The notes below the pieces were generated by a model, which saw nothing but the letters and a program-made list of their open reading frames with translations, was not told the origin of the DNA and searched no databases. A DNA stretch of 64,000 bases from Sphaerisporangium sp040683095. GTDB lineage: Bacteria > Actinomycetota > Actinomycetes > Streptosporangiales > Streptosporangiaceae. Within the stretch, counting starts at the first letter, position 1, and each line of letters opens with the position of its first letter. This document shows, piece after piece, positions 33,419 to 42,455 of this stretch. Made by a program: the position numbers and the translations under genes. The stretch is taken from the NCBI RefSeq assembly GCF_040683095.1, contig NZ_JBFBCI010000002.1, forward strand, positions 248,001-312,000, written 5' to 3'.

Positions 33419-36400
33419 GTGAACACGCGAAGATCGACCGGCCGTGTGGCCTTGGTCCTGTCCATCGTGGTGGCTGTGTTCGTCGGCCTGATATCCCCGG
33501 TGGCAGCGGCAGACGACCGAGGGCTCAGCGAGGACCTCGTCCTCACCCTCAACGCCTCGGACATCGGCGTGAATCCTGCCGACCTGCGGAACATCGTTCC
33601 CGCGATGCAGGCGGATATCAGGGACCACGGCGGCCTCGGCAACGCAGTCAAGCAGACGCTCGCGGACAGCAATGTGAGCACCAACGTCAATACCTCGGAG
33701 TGGCCGAATTTCCAGGGCACGGTGGACGTGACCTCGGGCGGCGCCGGCCTGGCCATCACCATCCCGAGGGGGCAGATCACCACCGCCGGCTTCTGGTCGG
33801 GGGTCGCCGCCTCGCTGATCGGCTACGCCGCGGGGTACGGGCTCAGGGTGCTGTGCATCGCGGGCTTGACGTCCACCGGGGTGGGCGCCGCGACCATTCC
33901 GCTGGTCTGCACCCCCCTCCAAGGCGCCGTCACCGGCATCGTGACGGCGATCGTGAACCACGGGTTCGCCGGAGACCTGGGCTCCAGGGAGTCGATCAGG
34001 GACATCATCATCGGTGGGCTGGTCGGACTGTCCATTGGTGCCCTGTGGGAGAAGTATTTCTCCCCGTGGGCGAAGACCCATGTCGCCAGGGCCTTCAAGG
34101 ACGTCGGTACCTGGATCAGGAACAAGGTGCCCTGGGTCGACTCCTGGCTCGGAACCAGTGCCGCCGAGCAGGCGGATCATCTCGGCCAGGAGCTTGAGGC
34201 ACTGGAGGGACTCCTCGACGAAGCGATGAGGGACTGGGGTGGGCTGCGTACCCAGGTGCGGGTGATGCCCCTTGGAGACTCGATCACCTACGGCATGGGT
34301 GATCCGGACGGGAACGGCTATCGCGACCACCTGGCCGCCTCACTCCAGCGGCGCTCGGTCTCTGTGGACTTCGTTGGCTCGCAGACGAGCGGCACCATGG
34401 CCGACCGGGAGAACAACGGGTACCCGGGATGGACCATCGATCAGATCGCCGGGCCTGCGGGCAGGGACGTTCCGGTGATGCGTCCGGACGTGGTCACGCT
34501 CATGGCGGGTACCAACGACATGATCCACAACGTCGACCCGGGCAACGCGATCAACCGGCTGCAGCGCTTGATCGATGGCGTGCTGGCGGCGAACCCGGCC
34601 GGGTTCGTGGTCGTCGCGACGCTGACCCCGTGCACCGATGCGGCGGTTCAGGCTCGTATGAACTCCTACAACGCACAGGTCCGGCAGCAAGTCGGAGCGC
34701 GGGTGTCGAAGGGCGACCGTATCGTCCTGGTGGAGATGGCCGGGGTGTCGACGCAAGGGTGGCCGGACTTTGTGCACCCCAACGATGCGTCGTATCAGCA
34801 GATGGCAGCGATCTTCTCCAACGGCGTCGCGGACGGTATCAAGCGAGGGCTGCTGCCCGGCGTCACGGTGACCGGCAGTGACGAGAACACCGGAAGCTGG
34901 GGCGCCCCGGACGATGGCAGGGGCTTGGGCGCCCCGGGCGATGGCAAGGGCTTGGGCGGCCAGCTCGCCACGATCAACACGGCGGACTACACGCTCAACG
35001 ATGTCGCCAGGTGGCTCGGCACCGGGGGGGTCCACGCTCTAGGTGCGGCTCCCGCCGCGTCGGTCCGCTTCCTTGACTTCGACGGGGACGGCGATGACGA
35101 CTACGGGATCCTCGGCCCCAACGGCGAGCTGACCGTCTGGCGCAACGACGGCGGTGACACCTACGGAGGAAAGGGCTTTGCCAACCTGGGCAAGGTCGCG
35201 CTGGGCGGCCTCACGGATCCGGCGAACGTCCGTTTCCTTGACTTCAACGGGGACGGGAAGGACGACTACGGGATCCTCGGCCCCAACGGTGAGCTGAACG
35301 TCTGGCGCAACGACGGCGGCGACGTCGCCGGCGGGCACGGGTGGACCAACCTTGGAAAGGTCGCGCTGGGCGGCCTCTCCACACGCGACAACATTCGGTT
35401 CATGGACGCCGACGGCGACGGTGACGACGACTATGTCATCCTCGGCCCGAATGGAGAGATGGACCTGTGGCGCAACGACGGCGGCGATGTCCCCGGCGGG
35501 CACGGGTGGACGAATATGGGCCGTGACGCGAAGGGCGCCGGCCCTCGGGATGCCATCAGGTTCATGGATCTCGACGGCGACGGTGACGATGACTACATCG
35601 TCCTCGGGACCCAGGGCGCTCTGATCGCATGGCGCAACAACGGCGGCGACCGTGCCGGGGGCCATGGCTGGGAGAACCTCGGCCTCATCGCGGTCGGGAC
35701 GGGCGACGGTTCCAAGGTCCAGTTCATGCACGCCGACAAGGACGGTGACGACGACTACGTGACCCTCGAGCCGGAAAACGGTCAGATGCGGCTCTGGGTC
35801 AACCGCGTCATCGACGGCGGGGCCGGGACGGAGACCGGAGGAACGGGTCAGATCGCGGGCGGCGGCGGAGCGAGCGGCACCGGACTGGCGCTCATCGACA
35901 CGACCAAGTACACGTTGAACGACATAAGCCAATGGCAAGGCACCGGCATCCACGCTCAAGGTGCGGCTTCCGCCGCGTCGGTCCGGCTGATGGACTTCGA
36001 CGGGGACGGTGACGAGGACTATGCGGTCCTCGGGTCCGCCGGCCAGCTGGACGTCTGGCTCAACGATGGTGGAGACAGTAACGGAGGCGCCGGCTGGAAG
36101 AGCCTCGGAAGGGTCGCGCCCGGCACCGGTGACGGTTCCAAGGTCCGGTTCCTGGACTTCAACGGGGACGGGAAGGACGACTACGGGGTCCTCGGCCCGG
36201 CCGGCGAGCTGGATGTCTGGCTCAACGACGGCGGCGACATCCCCGGCGGGCACGGCTGGAAGGGCCTCGGAAGGGTCGCGGCCGGCACAGGCGACGGTTC
36301 CAAGGTCACCTTCCTGGACTTCGACAAGGACGGGAAGGCCGACTACGGGGTCCTCGGCTCGGCCGGCGAGCTGGATGTCTGGCTCAACGACGGCGGCGAC

Positions 36401-36733
36401 ATCTCCGGCGGGCACGGCTGGAAGGGCCTCGGAAGGGTCGCGGCCGGCACCGGCGCTCCCAGCTCAGCGGTGCGTTTCATGGACATCGACGGTGACGGGG
36501 ACGACGACTACATCGTCCTCGGCACGCAGGGAGCGATGCTGGCCTGGCGCAACAACGGCGGCGACGTTGCCGGGGGCGGTGGCTGGGAGAGCCTGGGCCT
36601 CGTCGCGGCCGGCACGGGCGACGGCAACAAGGTCCGGTTCATGGACGCCGACAAGGACGGTGACGACGACTACGTGACCCTCGAGCCGACAAACGGTCAG
36701 ATGCGGCTCTGGGTCAACCGCATCGCCCACTAA
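33419..36733 (+). CDS. Secreted SGNH/GDSL hydrolase with ten FG-GAP repeats
   Basis: A 1104-residue exported protein. Signal peptide residues 1-31 (MNTRRSTGRVALVLSIVVAV, cleavage near AAA-DD). Residues ~35-275 form an unusual region with glycine/alanine-rich hydrophobic stretches (GFWSGVAASLIGYAAGYGL; IIIGGLVGLSIGAL). An SGNH esterase domain follows, with MPLGDSITYG (~282-291, nucleophile Ser), MAGTNDM (~362) and PDFVHPND (~449, Asp-His pair). The C-terminal half has two blocks of five ~48-residue repeats (about 550-792 and 854-1104) with calcium-type loops such as DFDGDGDDDY, typical of FG-GAP/VCBS propellers. GTG 33419 has CGGAGGT in front. Probably an extracellular esterase acting on polysaccharide or lipid. 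Confidence 0.9.
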   Translation: MNTRRSTGRVALVLSIVVAVFVGLISPVAAADDRGLSEDLVLTLNASDIGVNPADLRNIVPAMQADIRDHGGLGNAVKQTLADSNVSTNVNTSEWPNFQGTVDVTSGGAGLAITIPRGQITTAGFWSGVAASLIGYAAGYGLRVLCIAGLTSTGVGAATIPLVCTPLQGAVTGIVTAIVNHGFAGDLGSRESIRDIIIGGLVGLSIGALWEKYFSPWAKTHVARAFKDVGTWIRNKVPWVDSWLGTSAAEQADHLGQELEALEGLLDEAMRDWGGLRTQVRVMPLGDSITYGMGDPDGNGYRDHLAASLQRRSVSVDFVGSQTSGTMADRENNGYPGWTIDQIAGPAGRDVPVMRPDVVTLMAGTNDMIHNVDPGNAINRLQRLIDGVLAANPAGFVVVATLTPCTDAAVQARMNSYNAQVRQQVGARVSKGDRIVLVEMAGVSTQGWPDFVHPNDASYQQMAAIFSNGVADGIKRGLLPGVTVTGSDENTGSWGAPDDGRGLGAPGDGKGLGGQLATINTADYTLNDVARWLGTGGVHALGAAPAASVRFLDFDGDGDDDYGILGPNGELTVWRNDGGDTYGGKGFANLGKVALGGLTDPANVRFLDFNGDGKDDYGILGPNGELNVWRNDGGDVAGGHGWTNLGKVALGGLSTRDNIRFMDADGDGDDDYVILGPNGEMDLWRNDGGDVPGGHGWTNMGRDAKGAGPRDAIRFMDLDGDGDDDYIVLGTQGALIAWRNNGGDRAGGHGWENLGLIAVGTGDGSKVQFMHADKDGDDDYVTLEPENGQMRLWVNRVIDGGAGTETGGTGQIAGGGGASGTGLALIDTTKYTLNDISQWQGTGIHAQGAASAASVRLMDFDGDGDEDYAVLGSAGQLDVWLNDGGDSNGGAGWKSLGRVAPGTGDGSKVRFLDFNGDGKDDYGVLGPAGELDVWLNDGGDIPGGHGWKGLGRVAAGTGDGSKVTFLDFDKDGKADYGVLGSAGELDVWLNDGGDISGGHGWKGLGRVAAGTGAPSSAVRFMDIDGDGDDDYIVLGTQGAMLAWRNNGGDVAGGGGWESLGLVAAGTGDGNKVRFMDADKDGDDDYVTLEPTNGQMRLWVNRIAH

Positions 36734-36795
36734 ACCGCAGACGCGGCGGCCCGACCGACGCCAGCCGCCGCGAGCTACAGCGGTCGATCACAGGG

Positions 36796-36831
36796 AGCGG
36801 CCCGGGGCGATACCCATCGCCCCGGGCCGCT
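36796..36831 (+). terminator. Strong hairpin terminator after the SGNH gene
   Basis: Perfect 16-bp stem AGCGGCCCGGGGCGAT / ATCGCCCCGGGCCGCT with a 4-base loop, 62 bases after the stop. The remaining gap up to 37097 contains no gene and should hold the promoter of the lyase homologue. Confidence 0.8.
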
Positions 36832-37097
36832 TCCCGCCCGCCGGCCGCCGCGGGTGCCGGTCTCGCACAGGGTCATGAGCATCAGCCGTGGGTAGGCCCC
36901 CGGACCGTAGTGGCGTTCGACGCGGCCGAGCCAGGACCGATCGGCCGAGCATCTCCCCCCGGGACGTCGTGGGCATTTGCCGGAGATTATCTGTCTTGCG
37001 GGCGCTGGGGCGCTTCGTAGAGGATTGCGGCTGCTCGCGTCCTCCTCCCCGGAAGCACCCGTTCGAGGCTAGTAGCGTGGGCGCTGAGGGGCTTCTC

Positions 37098-38648
37098 ATG
37101 GCGTCGCCGATCATCCTGGACGGGGTCCGGACCCGGCCGGCGGACATCGCGGACATCGCCATCGCCGGCGCACGCGTGTCCCTGGACCCGGGCGGGCTCG
37201 ACCGCGCCCTGGCGTCGTACAAGGCCGCCAAAGAGATCGCCGCGCGGCGTCCCGTCTACGGCCGCACCACCGGGGTCGGCGCCAACCGCACCGAGGCCGT
37301 CGCGGCGGGCGAGGAGGACGTCCACGGCCTGCGCCTCCTGCGCAGCCACGCGGGCGGCATCGGCCCCCGGGAGCCGGACGTCCACGTGCGCGCGATGCTC
37401 GCCGTCCGGGCCAACCAGATCCTCGCCGGCGGGGCCGGGCTGCGGCCCGCCTTCGCCGAGGCGCTGGCGCGCGCCCTGAACTCGGGGAACCTGCCGGAGA
37501 TCCGCGAGGTCGGCGCCATCGGCACGGGAGATCTCACCGCGCTGGCCGAGACCGGGCTCACGTTGATCGGCGAGCGGCCCTGGGCGGTGCACCCCATGCC
37601 CCGGACGGGCGAACCCCACCCTCAGGGCGGGGAGGGCGGCGCCCCGCCGCCCGCGGAGCCCACCGCCCGCCGTCACACCGGGCCACTGCGGCGAAGCGCT
37701 CCCCCGGAGCCGCTGAGGCTCGAGGCCGGGGACGCGCTCGCCTTCTGCAGCAGCAGCGCCATGACCATCGGCCAGGCCGCCCTCGCCTGGTCGGAGATCG
37801 CCACCCTGCTGCGGGCCGCGGGGGTGACCGCAGCGCTGTCCCTGTTCGCCGTCGACGGCGGCACCGAGCCCTACGACGCGCGCGTGCACGCCGGGCGTCC
37901 CCATCCCGGGGCCGTCGCGGCGGCCGCCGAGATGCGGCGCCTGCTCGGCGGCCCGCGCGCGGCGCCCTCCCGCGTGCAGGACCCGTTCGGGTACCGCTGC
38001 CTCCCCCAGGTCCACGGCGCGGCGGCGGAGGCTGCGGACGCGCTCGAACGCGTCCTTGGCGTCGAGATCAACGCCGCCGCGGAGAATCCTCTCTTTTCGG
38101 CGGCCGGCGGCACCGTCCACCACCACGGCGGGTTCCACCAGGCCGCGCTCGGGCTCGCGCTCGACCACCTGCGCCTGGCGCTGCTCCAGGCCGCGCACCT
38201 CTCGGCGGCCCGCCTGGCCACCCTCATGGAGCCCGGGTACACCGGCCTGCGTCCCTTCCTCGCCGGCGACGCGCCCGCCGCCTCGGGCGCGATGATCCTG
38301 GAGTACTCGGCGACCTCGGCGCTGGCCCGGCTGCGCGGCGCCGCGCAGCCGGCCTCACTCGGGCACGCCGTCCTGTCGCGCGGCATGGAGGACCACGCGA
38401 GCTTCGCCCCCCAGTCGGCCCGCCAGACCCTCGACGCGGCCGGGTGCTACCGACTCGTCCTCGCCTGCGAGCTGGTCGCGGCGGTACGGGCCCTGCGCCT
38501 GCGCGGGACCGCCCCCGGGCCGTCCACGCCGGCCGGCGCGGCGTTCGCCCTGGCGGCGGCCCGGCTCGACCCGCGCGACGAGGACCGCCCCCTGGGCTCG
38601 GACGTCGACACCGCCGCGCACCTCCTGCACGCCCTCGCCGCACTCTGA
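37098..38648 (+). CDS. Histidine/aromatic ammonia-lyase homologue lacking the Ala-Ser-Gly triad
   Basis: A 516-residue protein of the HAL/PAL superfamily: YGRTTGVGANR near residue 54 (catalytic Tyr loop), QDPFGYRCLPQVHG and EINAAAENPLF are all in place. In active lyases an Ala-Ser-Gly in a G-S-V-G-A-S-G-D-L context cyclises to the MIO electrophile. Here the segment reads VGAIGTGDLTALAE, so the triad position is Gly-Thr-Gly. A Pro/Gly-rich insert (~175-205) follows. ATG 37098 has GAGGGG in front. It is the only HutH-like gene in the window, but lies 18 kb from the hut operon. It may be a MIO-less family member with another role, or use Thr to build a modified MIO. Confidence 0.8.
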   Translation: MASPIILDGVRTRPADIADIAIAGARVSLDPGGLDRALASYKAAKEIAARRPVYGRTTGVGANRTEAVAAGEEDVHGLRLLRSHAGGIGPREPDVHVRAMLAVRANQILAGGAGLRPAFAEALARALNSGNLPEIREVGAIGTGDLTALAETGLTLIGERPWAVHPMPRTGEPHPQGGEGGAPPPAEPTARRHTGPLRRSAPPEPLRLEAGDALAFCSSSAMTIGQAALAWSEIATLLRAAGVTAALSLFAVDGGTEPYDARVHAGRPHPGAVAAAAEMRRLLGGPRAAPSRVQDPFGYRCLPQVHGAAAEAADALERVLGVEINAAAENPLFSAAGGTVHHHGGFHQAALGLALDHLRLALLQAAHLSAARLATLMEPGYTGLRPFLAGDAPAASGAMILEYSATSALARLRGAAQPASLGHAVLSRGMEDHASFAPQSARQTLDAAGCYRLVLACELVAAVRALRLRGTAPGPSTPAGAAFALAAARLDPRDEDRPLGSDVDTAAHLLHALAAL

Positions 38649-38694
38649 GACCGCGCTCTGAGACGGCGCTCTGAGACCGGGCTCTGAGGCCGGG
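38643..38694. repeat. Four 13-bp tandem repeats spanning the stop codon of the lyase homologue
   Basis: CTCTGAGACCGCG, CTCTGAGACGGCG, CTCTGAGACCGGG and CTCTGAGGCCGGG follow one another; the stop TGA is inside the first copy. Each later copy again offers an in-line TGA. Confidence 0.75.
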
Positions 38695-38925
38695 CCGCTG
38701 CCGGGCAGGCGTAACCGCCAAGCCGGATATTTCCCTCCCGACCGGACGAACTACAGTTTCCTCCGCCCGGGCAACCCGCGGTCACCGCCATGCGTACGGA
38801 AGGGCGGGCGCCGCACGAGCGCCCGGCCGGAGGTCACGCCGTCCGGGAATCCAGGCCGGGCGGCCCATGGAGAACCCGCGCGCGTGCGGCCACCCCACCG
38901 AGCAGGAACGGACGGAACCAGCGAC

Positions 38926-40089
38926 GTGACCCGAGCGACACTGCCGCCGGCACCGGAACCACGCCCGGCCACCGAACCCGACGGCATACGCGCGCCCACC
39001 GGGCCGCCGGCACCGGCGCGCGATCGCATGCGCGCCCTGGACGGCCTGCGCATCCTCGCCGCGCTGATGGTCTGCCTCTACCACTACTCGGGCAGAAGTG
39101 GCCAGATCACCCACATGTGGGGCCAATCCCCGAAGGAACTGTTCCCCGCCGCCCTGTGGCAGGCCACCTCCTACGGCAGCCTCGGCGTGCAGATCTTCTT
39201 CGTCATCAGCGGCTTCGTCATCTGCATGAGCGGCTGGGGACGTACGGTCGGCGACTTCTTCCGCTCGCGGGTCGCCCGCCTCTACCCCGCGTACTGGGCG
39301 GCCATCGTCGTGGTCACCGCCGCGTGCGTGATCATGCCGTCCGTCAGCGAGCCGCTGCGCCCGCACGAGATCCTCGTGAACCTGACCATGCTCCAGCAGC
39401 CGACGGGCGTGAATCGGGTGCTCGGAGTGTGCTGGACGCTGTGGATCGAGGCGCGGTTCTACGTGCTCTTCGCCGTCTTCGTCCTGTGGAAGGGCGCGAC
39501 CTACCGGCGCGTGGTGATCTTCTGCGGCGGGTGGACGATCGCCACCGCCCTGGCCCAGGTCGCGGACAACCGGCTCGTCAGCGAGATCGTGATGCAGGAC
39601 AGCGCGCCGTTCTTCATCGGCGGCCTCGCGCTCTACCTGATCCACCGGTACGGCGGCGACCTGCTGCTGTGGGGCATCGTGGCCGTGTCCTGGGCGCTCG
39701 GGCAGTATTACGCGACGATCAGCCTGTGGGATCCGGAGGTGACCAAGGTCTTCTACGTGCGCTCGCCGTACGTGATCCTGCTCGTCGTCACCTTCGCGTT
39801 CGCGTCCGTGGCGGTCGTGGCGCTCGGGTGGGCACGGTGGGCCGACTGGCGCTGGCTGACGTTCGCCGGCGCGCTCACCTACCCGTTCTACCTCGTGCAC
39901 GAGCACCTCGGCTGGTTCGCGATCACCGTGCTGCACCGCGGGCTCCACCTCGGCGCGGTCCCGACGCTGCTCGCCTCGATCGCCTCGATGCTGACGGCCG
40001 CCTGGCTCATCCACCGCCTGGTGGAGAAGCCCCTCGGCCCAAGACTCAAACACGCCCTGAAACGCGCCGCCCTACGCTTGCGTTCCTGA
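38926..40089 (+). CDS. Membrane acyltransferase, acyltransferase-3 (OafA/YrhL) family
   Basis: A 387-residue integral membrane O-acyltransferase. The catalytic-type motif at the end of the first helix is ALMVCLYHYSG with the conserved His, followed by 'LGVQIFFVISGFVICMSGWGRTV', RVARLYPAYW and about ten hydrophobic segments. Members acylate sugars of cell-surface polymers, antibiotics or lipids. The N-terminus is Pro/Ala-rich (PPAPEPRPATEPDG); GTG 38926 is chosen, and a GTG at 38884 is the alternative. It is convergent with the helicase gene; no partner biosynthetic genes are nearby. Confidence 0.88.
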   Translation: MTRATLPPAPEPRPATEPDGIRAPTGPPAPARDRMRALDGLRILAALMVCLYHYSGRSGQITHMWGQSPKELFPAALWQATSYGSLGVQIFFVISGFVICMSGWGRTVGDFFRSRVARLYPAYWAAIVVVTAACVIMPSVSEPLRPHEILVNLTMLQQPTGVNRVLGVCWTLWIEARFYVLFAVFVLWKGATYRRVVIFCGGWTIATALAQVADNRLVSEIVMQDSAPFFIGGLALYLIHRYGGDLLLWGIVAVSWALGQYYATISLWDPEVTKVFYVRSPYVILLVVTFAFASVAVVALGWARWADWRWLTFAGALTYPFYLVHEHLGWFAITVLHRGLHLGAVPTLLASIASMLTAAWLIHRLVEKPLGPRLKHALKRAALRLRS

Positions 40090-40160
40090 CAACACGCCGC
40101 CCACGCCGGCGACGGTGGTCACGGGAGATCCGGTGGCCGGGGGGGTGGTCGGCCGGCTGA

Positions 40161-42365
40161 TCAGGAGGTCAGGCTGATGGCGAGGCGGGCGGTCAGGCCG
40201 GTGTTCCTGCGGTTGCCGAGACGGTGGACCGCAGCCTCCAGGGCGTCGCGGCGTCCGACCAGGACCACCCACGCCTTGGCCCGGGTCACCAGCGTGTAGA
40301 GCAGCCTGCGGCGCAGCATCACTCCCCCGGCGTCGGCGACGATCGGCGCCACCACGAACGGGTACTCGCTGCCCTGCGAGCGGTGGACGCTGATCGCGTA
40401 GGCGTGCGTCAGCTCGTCCAGCTCGCCGAAGGTGTACGTCACGGTCTCGCCGTCGTCCGTGCGGATCTCGATCTGGCGCTCCTGCGGATCGACCGCCGTG
40501 ACGGTCGCCGTCTCGCCGTTGAACACGCCCTTGTCGTAGTTGTTGCGGATCGGCATGACCCGGTCGCCCACCCGGAACACCGACGGCCCCGACCAGTGCT
40601 CGGCCACACCCTCGCGGGCGGGGTTCAGCCGCTCCTGCAGCCTGCGGCCGAGCTCGCCGGTCCCCGTCGGGCCCTTGCGCATCGGGCACAGCACCTGCAC
40701 TTGATCCGGGCCGATGTTCTGCTTGCGCGGGATCGCCACCGTCGCCAGATGGACGACCCTCTCGGCCACCTGCTCGGCGTCGTCGAGCTCCTCGAACCAG
40801 AAGCCGCCCCGCCCCGGCAGCACGGGCAGCTCGCCGGCCCGGATGCGGTGAGCGGACTGGACGATGCCGCTGTCCTGCGCCTGCCGGAAGACGCGGGTCA
40901 GCCGGATGCGCGGAATCTGATCGACCCGCAGCAGGTCGGCGAGGACGCTGCCCGGCCCGATGCTCGGAAGCTGGTCGCTGTCGCCCACCAGGAGCAGATG
41001 GGCGCCCTCAGGGATGATCGACGTGAGCCGGGTGGCGAGCTGCAGATCGAGCATCGACGCCTCGTCCACCACGACCAGGTCGGCGTCGGCCGGGGACTGC
41101 TGGAACAGCGCGCCGTCGTCGCGGTCGGCCTGCTGGGCGAGCATGCGGTGGACGGTCATCGCGGGCAGGCCGGTGAGCTCCGACAGGCGCTTGGCCGCCT
41201 TGCCCGTCGGGGCGGTGAGCGTCACCCTGCCGCCCATCGCGCGCACGGTCGCCGCGATCACCTTGAGCGTGTGGCTCTTGCCGCAGCCGGGACCCCCGGT
41301 CAGGATCGAGACCGTGCTGGTCAGGGCCAGGTTCACCGCCACGCGCTGGTCCTCGTGGAGCCCTTCGTCCTCGGCGTAGGGGCGGTGCGGCATCGTGGAG
41401 CGGGCCCGGAGCAGCCGGGTCAGGTTCGCCGTCAGGGCGACCTCGCGGCCGTGGTGCTCCTTGGAGTACACCACCACCTGGCCATGCCCGGCGGGCGAGG
41501 CCTCGACGACGACCCGGCGGTCGGCGGCCAGCGCGTCCACGGCCCGGCGGATCAGCTCCTCGTCCTGCTCCACGAGGGCGACGGCCGCGGCGACGAGGAC
41601 GGGCAGGGGCAGGTAGCAGTGGCCGTCGCGGGCGGCCGCGGCGTCCAGCCGGTCCGCGACCGCCGCCTTCATGCGCTGGGGGCTCGTCTCCGGCACGCCT
41701 GAGCGCAGCGCGATGCGGTCGGCGGTGTGGAAGGCGATGCCCCTGACCCGGCCGATCAGCCGGTACGGGTCGGAGGTCAGGACCTCGCGCGCCTCGTCGC
41801 CGTACACCTGGTAGATCTTCGCCGCGAGCAGCGGGCTCACGCCGAAGCCCTGCAGGACGACCATCAGCGCGGCGACCGCCTTCTGCTCGGCCCACGCCTC
41901 GACGATCTGCGCCTGCCGCGCGACGCCGATGTTCACGACCTCCGTGAGGCGCTCCGGCTCGGTGTCGATGACCGTCAGCGTCCGCTCGCCGAAGTGTTCG
42001 ACGATGGCCTGGGCGAGCCTCGGGCCGATGCCGCGGATCAGACCCGAGCCCAGGTAGAGCGCGATGGCGGGCACGGTGGAGGGGACCACCCGCTCGCAGT
42101 GCCTGACCACCAGGCGGCCGCCGTGACGCGGGTGCTCCTCCCACTCACCCGCCAGCCGCAGCGTCTCGCCCGGCTGCACCCCGGCCAGCGCGCGCCCCGC
42201 GGCCACGAACACCGGCCGCGACTCGGCGCTCATCCGCGCGACGGTGTACTCGTCCTCGCGAACGTACACCAGCCGCTCGACCGCCCCCTCCACCTCGACC
42301 AGCCCCGACTCCGACACCACAGAGCCTTTCATCGGATCGGCCGAAGGTCTCATGAGCACGCCCAC
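40161..42365 (-). CDS. recD2: RecD-like ATP-dependent DNA helicase (RecD2 type)
   Basis: A 734-residue superfamily 1B 5'-3' helicase. It has the N-terminal OB-like part and helix-hairpin-helix region of RecD2 (LIRGIGPRLAQAIVEHFG), Walker A TGGPGCGKSHTLK near residue 355, 'LVVVDEASMLDLQLA', 'LLLVGDSDQLPSIGPG', 'LTRVFRQAQDSGIV' and the C-terminal AYAISVHRSQGSEYP (motif V/VI). It acts in DNA repair without RecBC. The GTG at 42365 has GGGGAG at 6-base spacing; later in-frame ATGs (42353, 42332) lack a ribosome-binding site. The next gene in the same direction is a SWIM-domain protein, 90 bases upstream. Confidence 0.92.
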   Translation of the reverse strand: MGVLMRPSADPMKGSVVSESGLVEVEGAVERLVYVREDEYTVARMSAESRPVFVAAGRALAGVQPGETLRLAGEWEEHPRHGGRLVVRHCERVVPSTVPAIALYLGSGLIRGIGPRLAQAIVEHFGERTLTVIDTEPERLTEVVNIGVARQAQIVEAWAEQKAVAALMVVLQGFGVSPLLAAKIYQVYGDEAREVLTSDPYRLIGRVRGIAFHTADRIALRSGVPETSPQRMKAAVADRLDAAAARDGHCYLPLPVLVAAAVALVEQDEELIRRAVDALAADRRVVVEASPAGHGQVVVYSKEHHGREVALTANLTRLLRARSTMPHRPYAEDEGLHEDQRVAVNLALTSTVSILTGGPGCGKSHTLKVIAATVRAMGGRVTLTAPTGKAAKRLSELTGLPAMTVHRMLAQQADRDDGALFQQSPADADLVVVDEASMLDLQLATRLTSIIPEGAHLLLVGDSDQLPSIGPGSVLADLLRVDQIPRIRLTRVFRQAQDSGIVQSAHRIRAGELPVLPGRGGFWFEELDDAEQVAERVVHLATVAIPRKQNIGPDQVQVLCPMRKGPTGTGELGRRLQERLNPAREGVAEHWSGPSVFRVGDRVMPIRNNYDKGVFNGETATVTAVDPQERQIEIRTDDGETVTYTFGELDELTHAYAISVHRSQGSEYPFVVAPIVADAGGVMLRRRLLYTLVTRAKAWVVLVGRRDALEAAVHRLGNRRNTGLTARLAISLTS

Positions 42366-42455
42366 CGTGCACTCCCCGGGTAATGTGCGCCACCTCCTCG
42401 CACACTAGCGCCCCCTTCCGACACACCCATCCCCATCGGCCCCCAAGCCCCACAC

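Noticed and set aside
35039..36415. A 458-codon reverse frame opposite the FG-GAP repeats
   Set aside because: It repeats in step with the forward repeats and encodes only Val/Pro/Glu-rich antisense of the calcium-loop motif.
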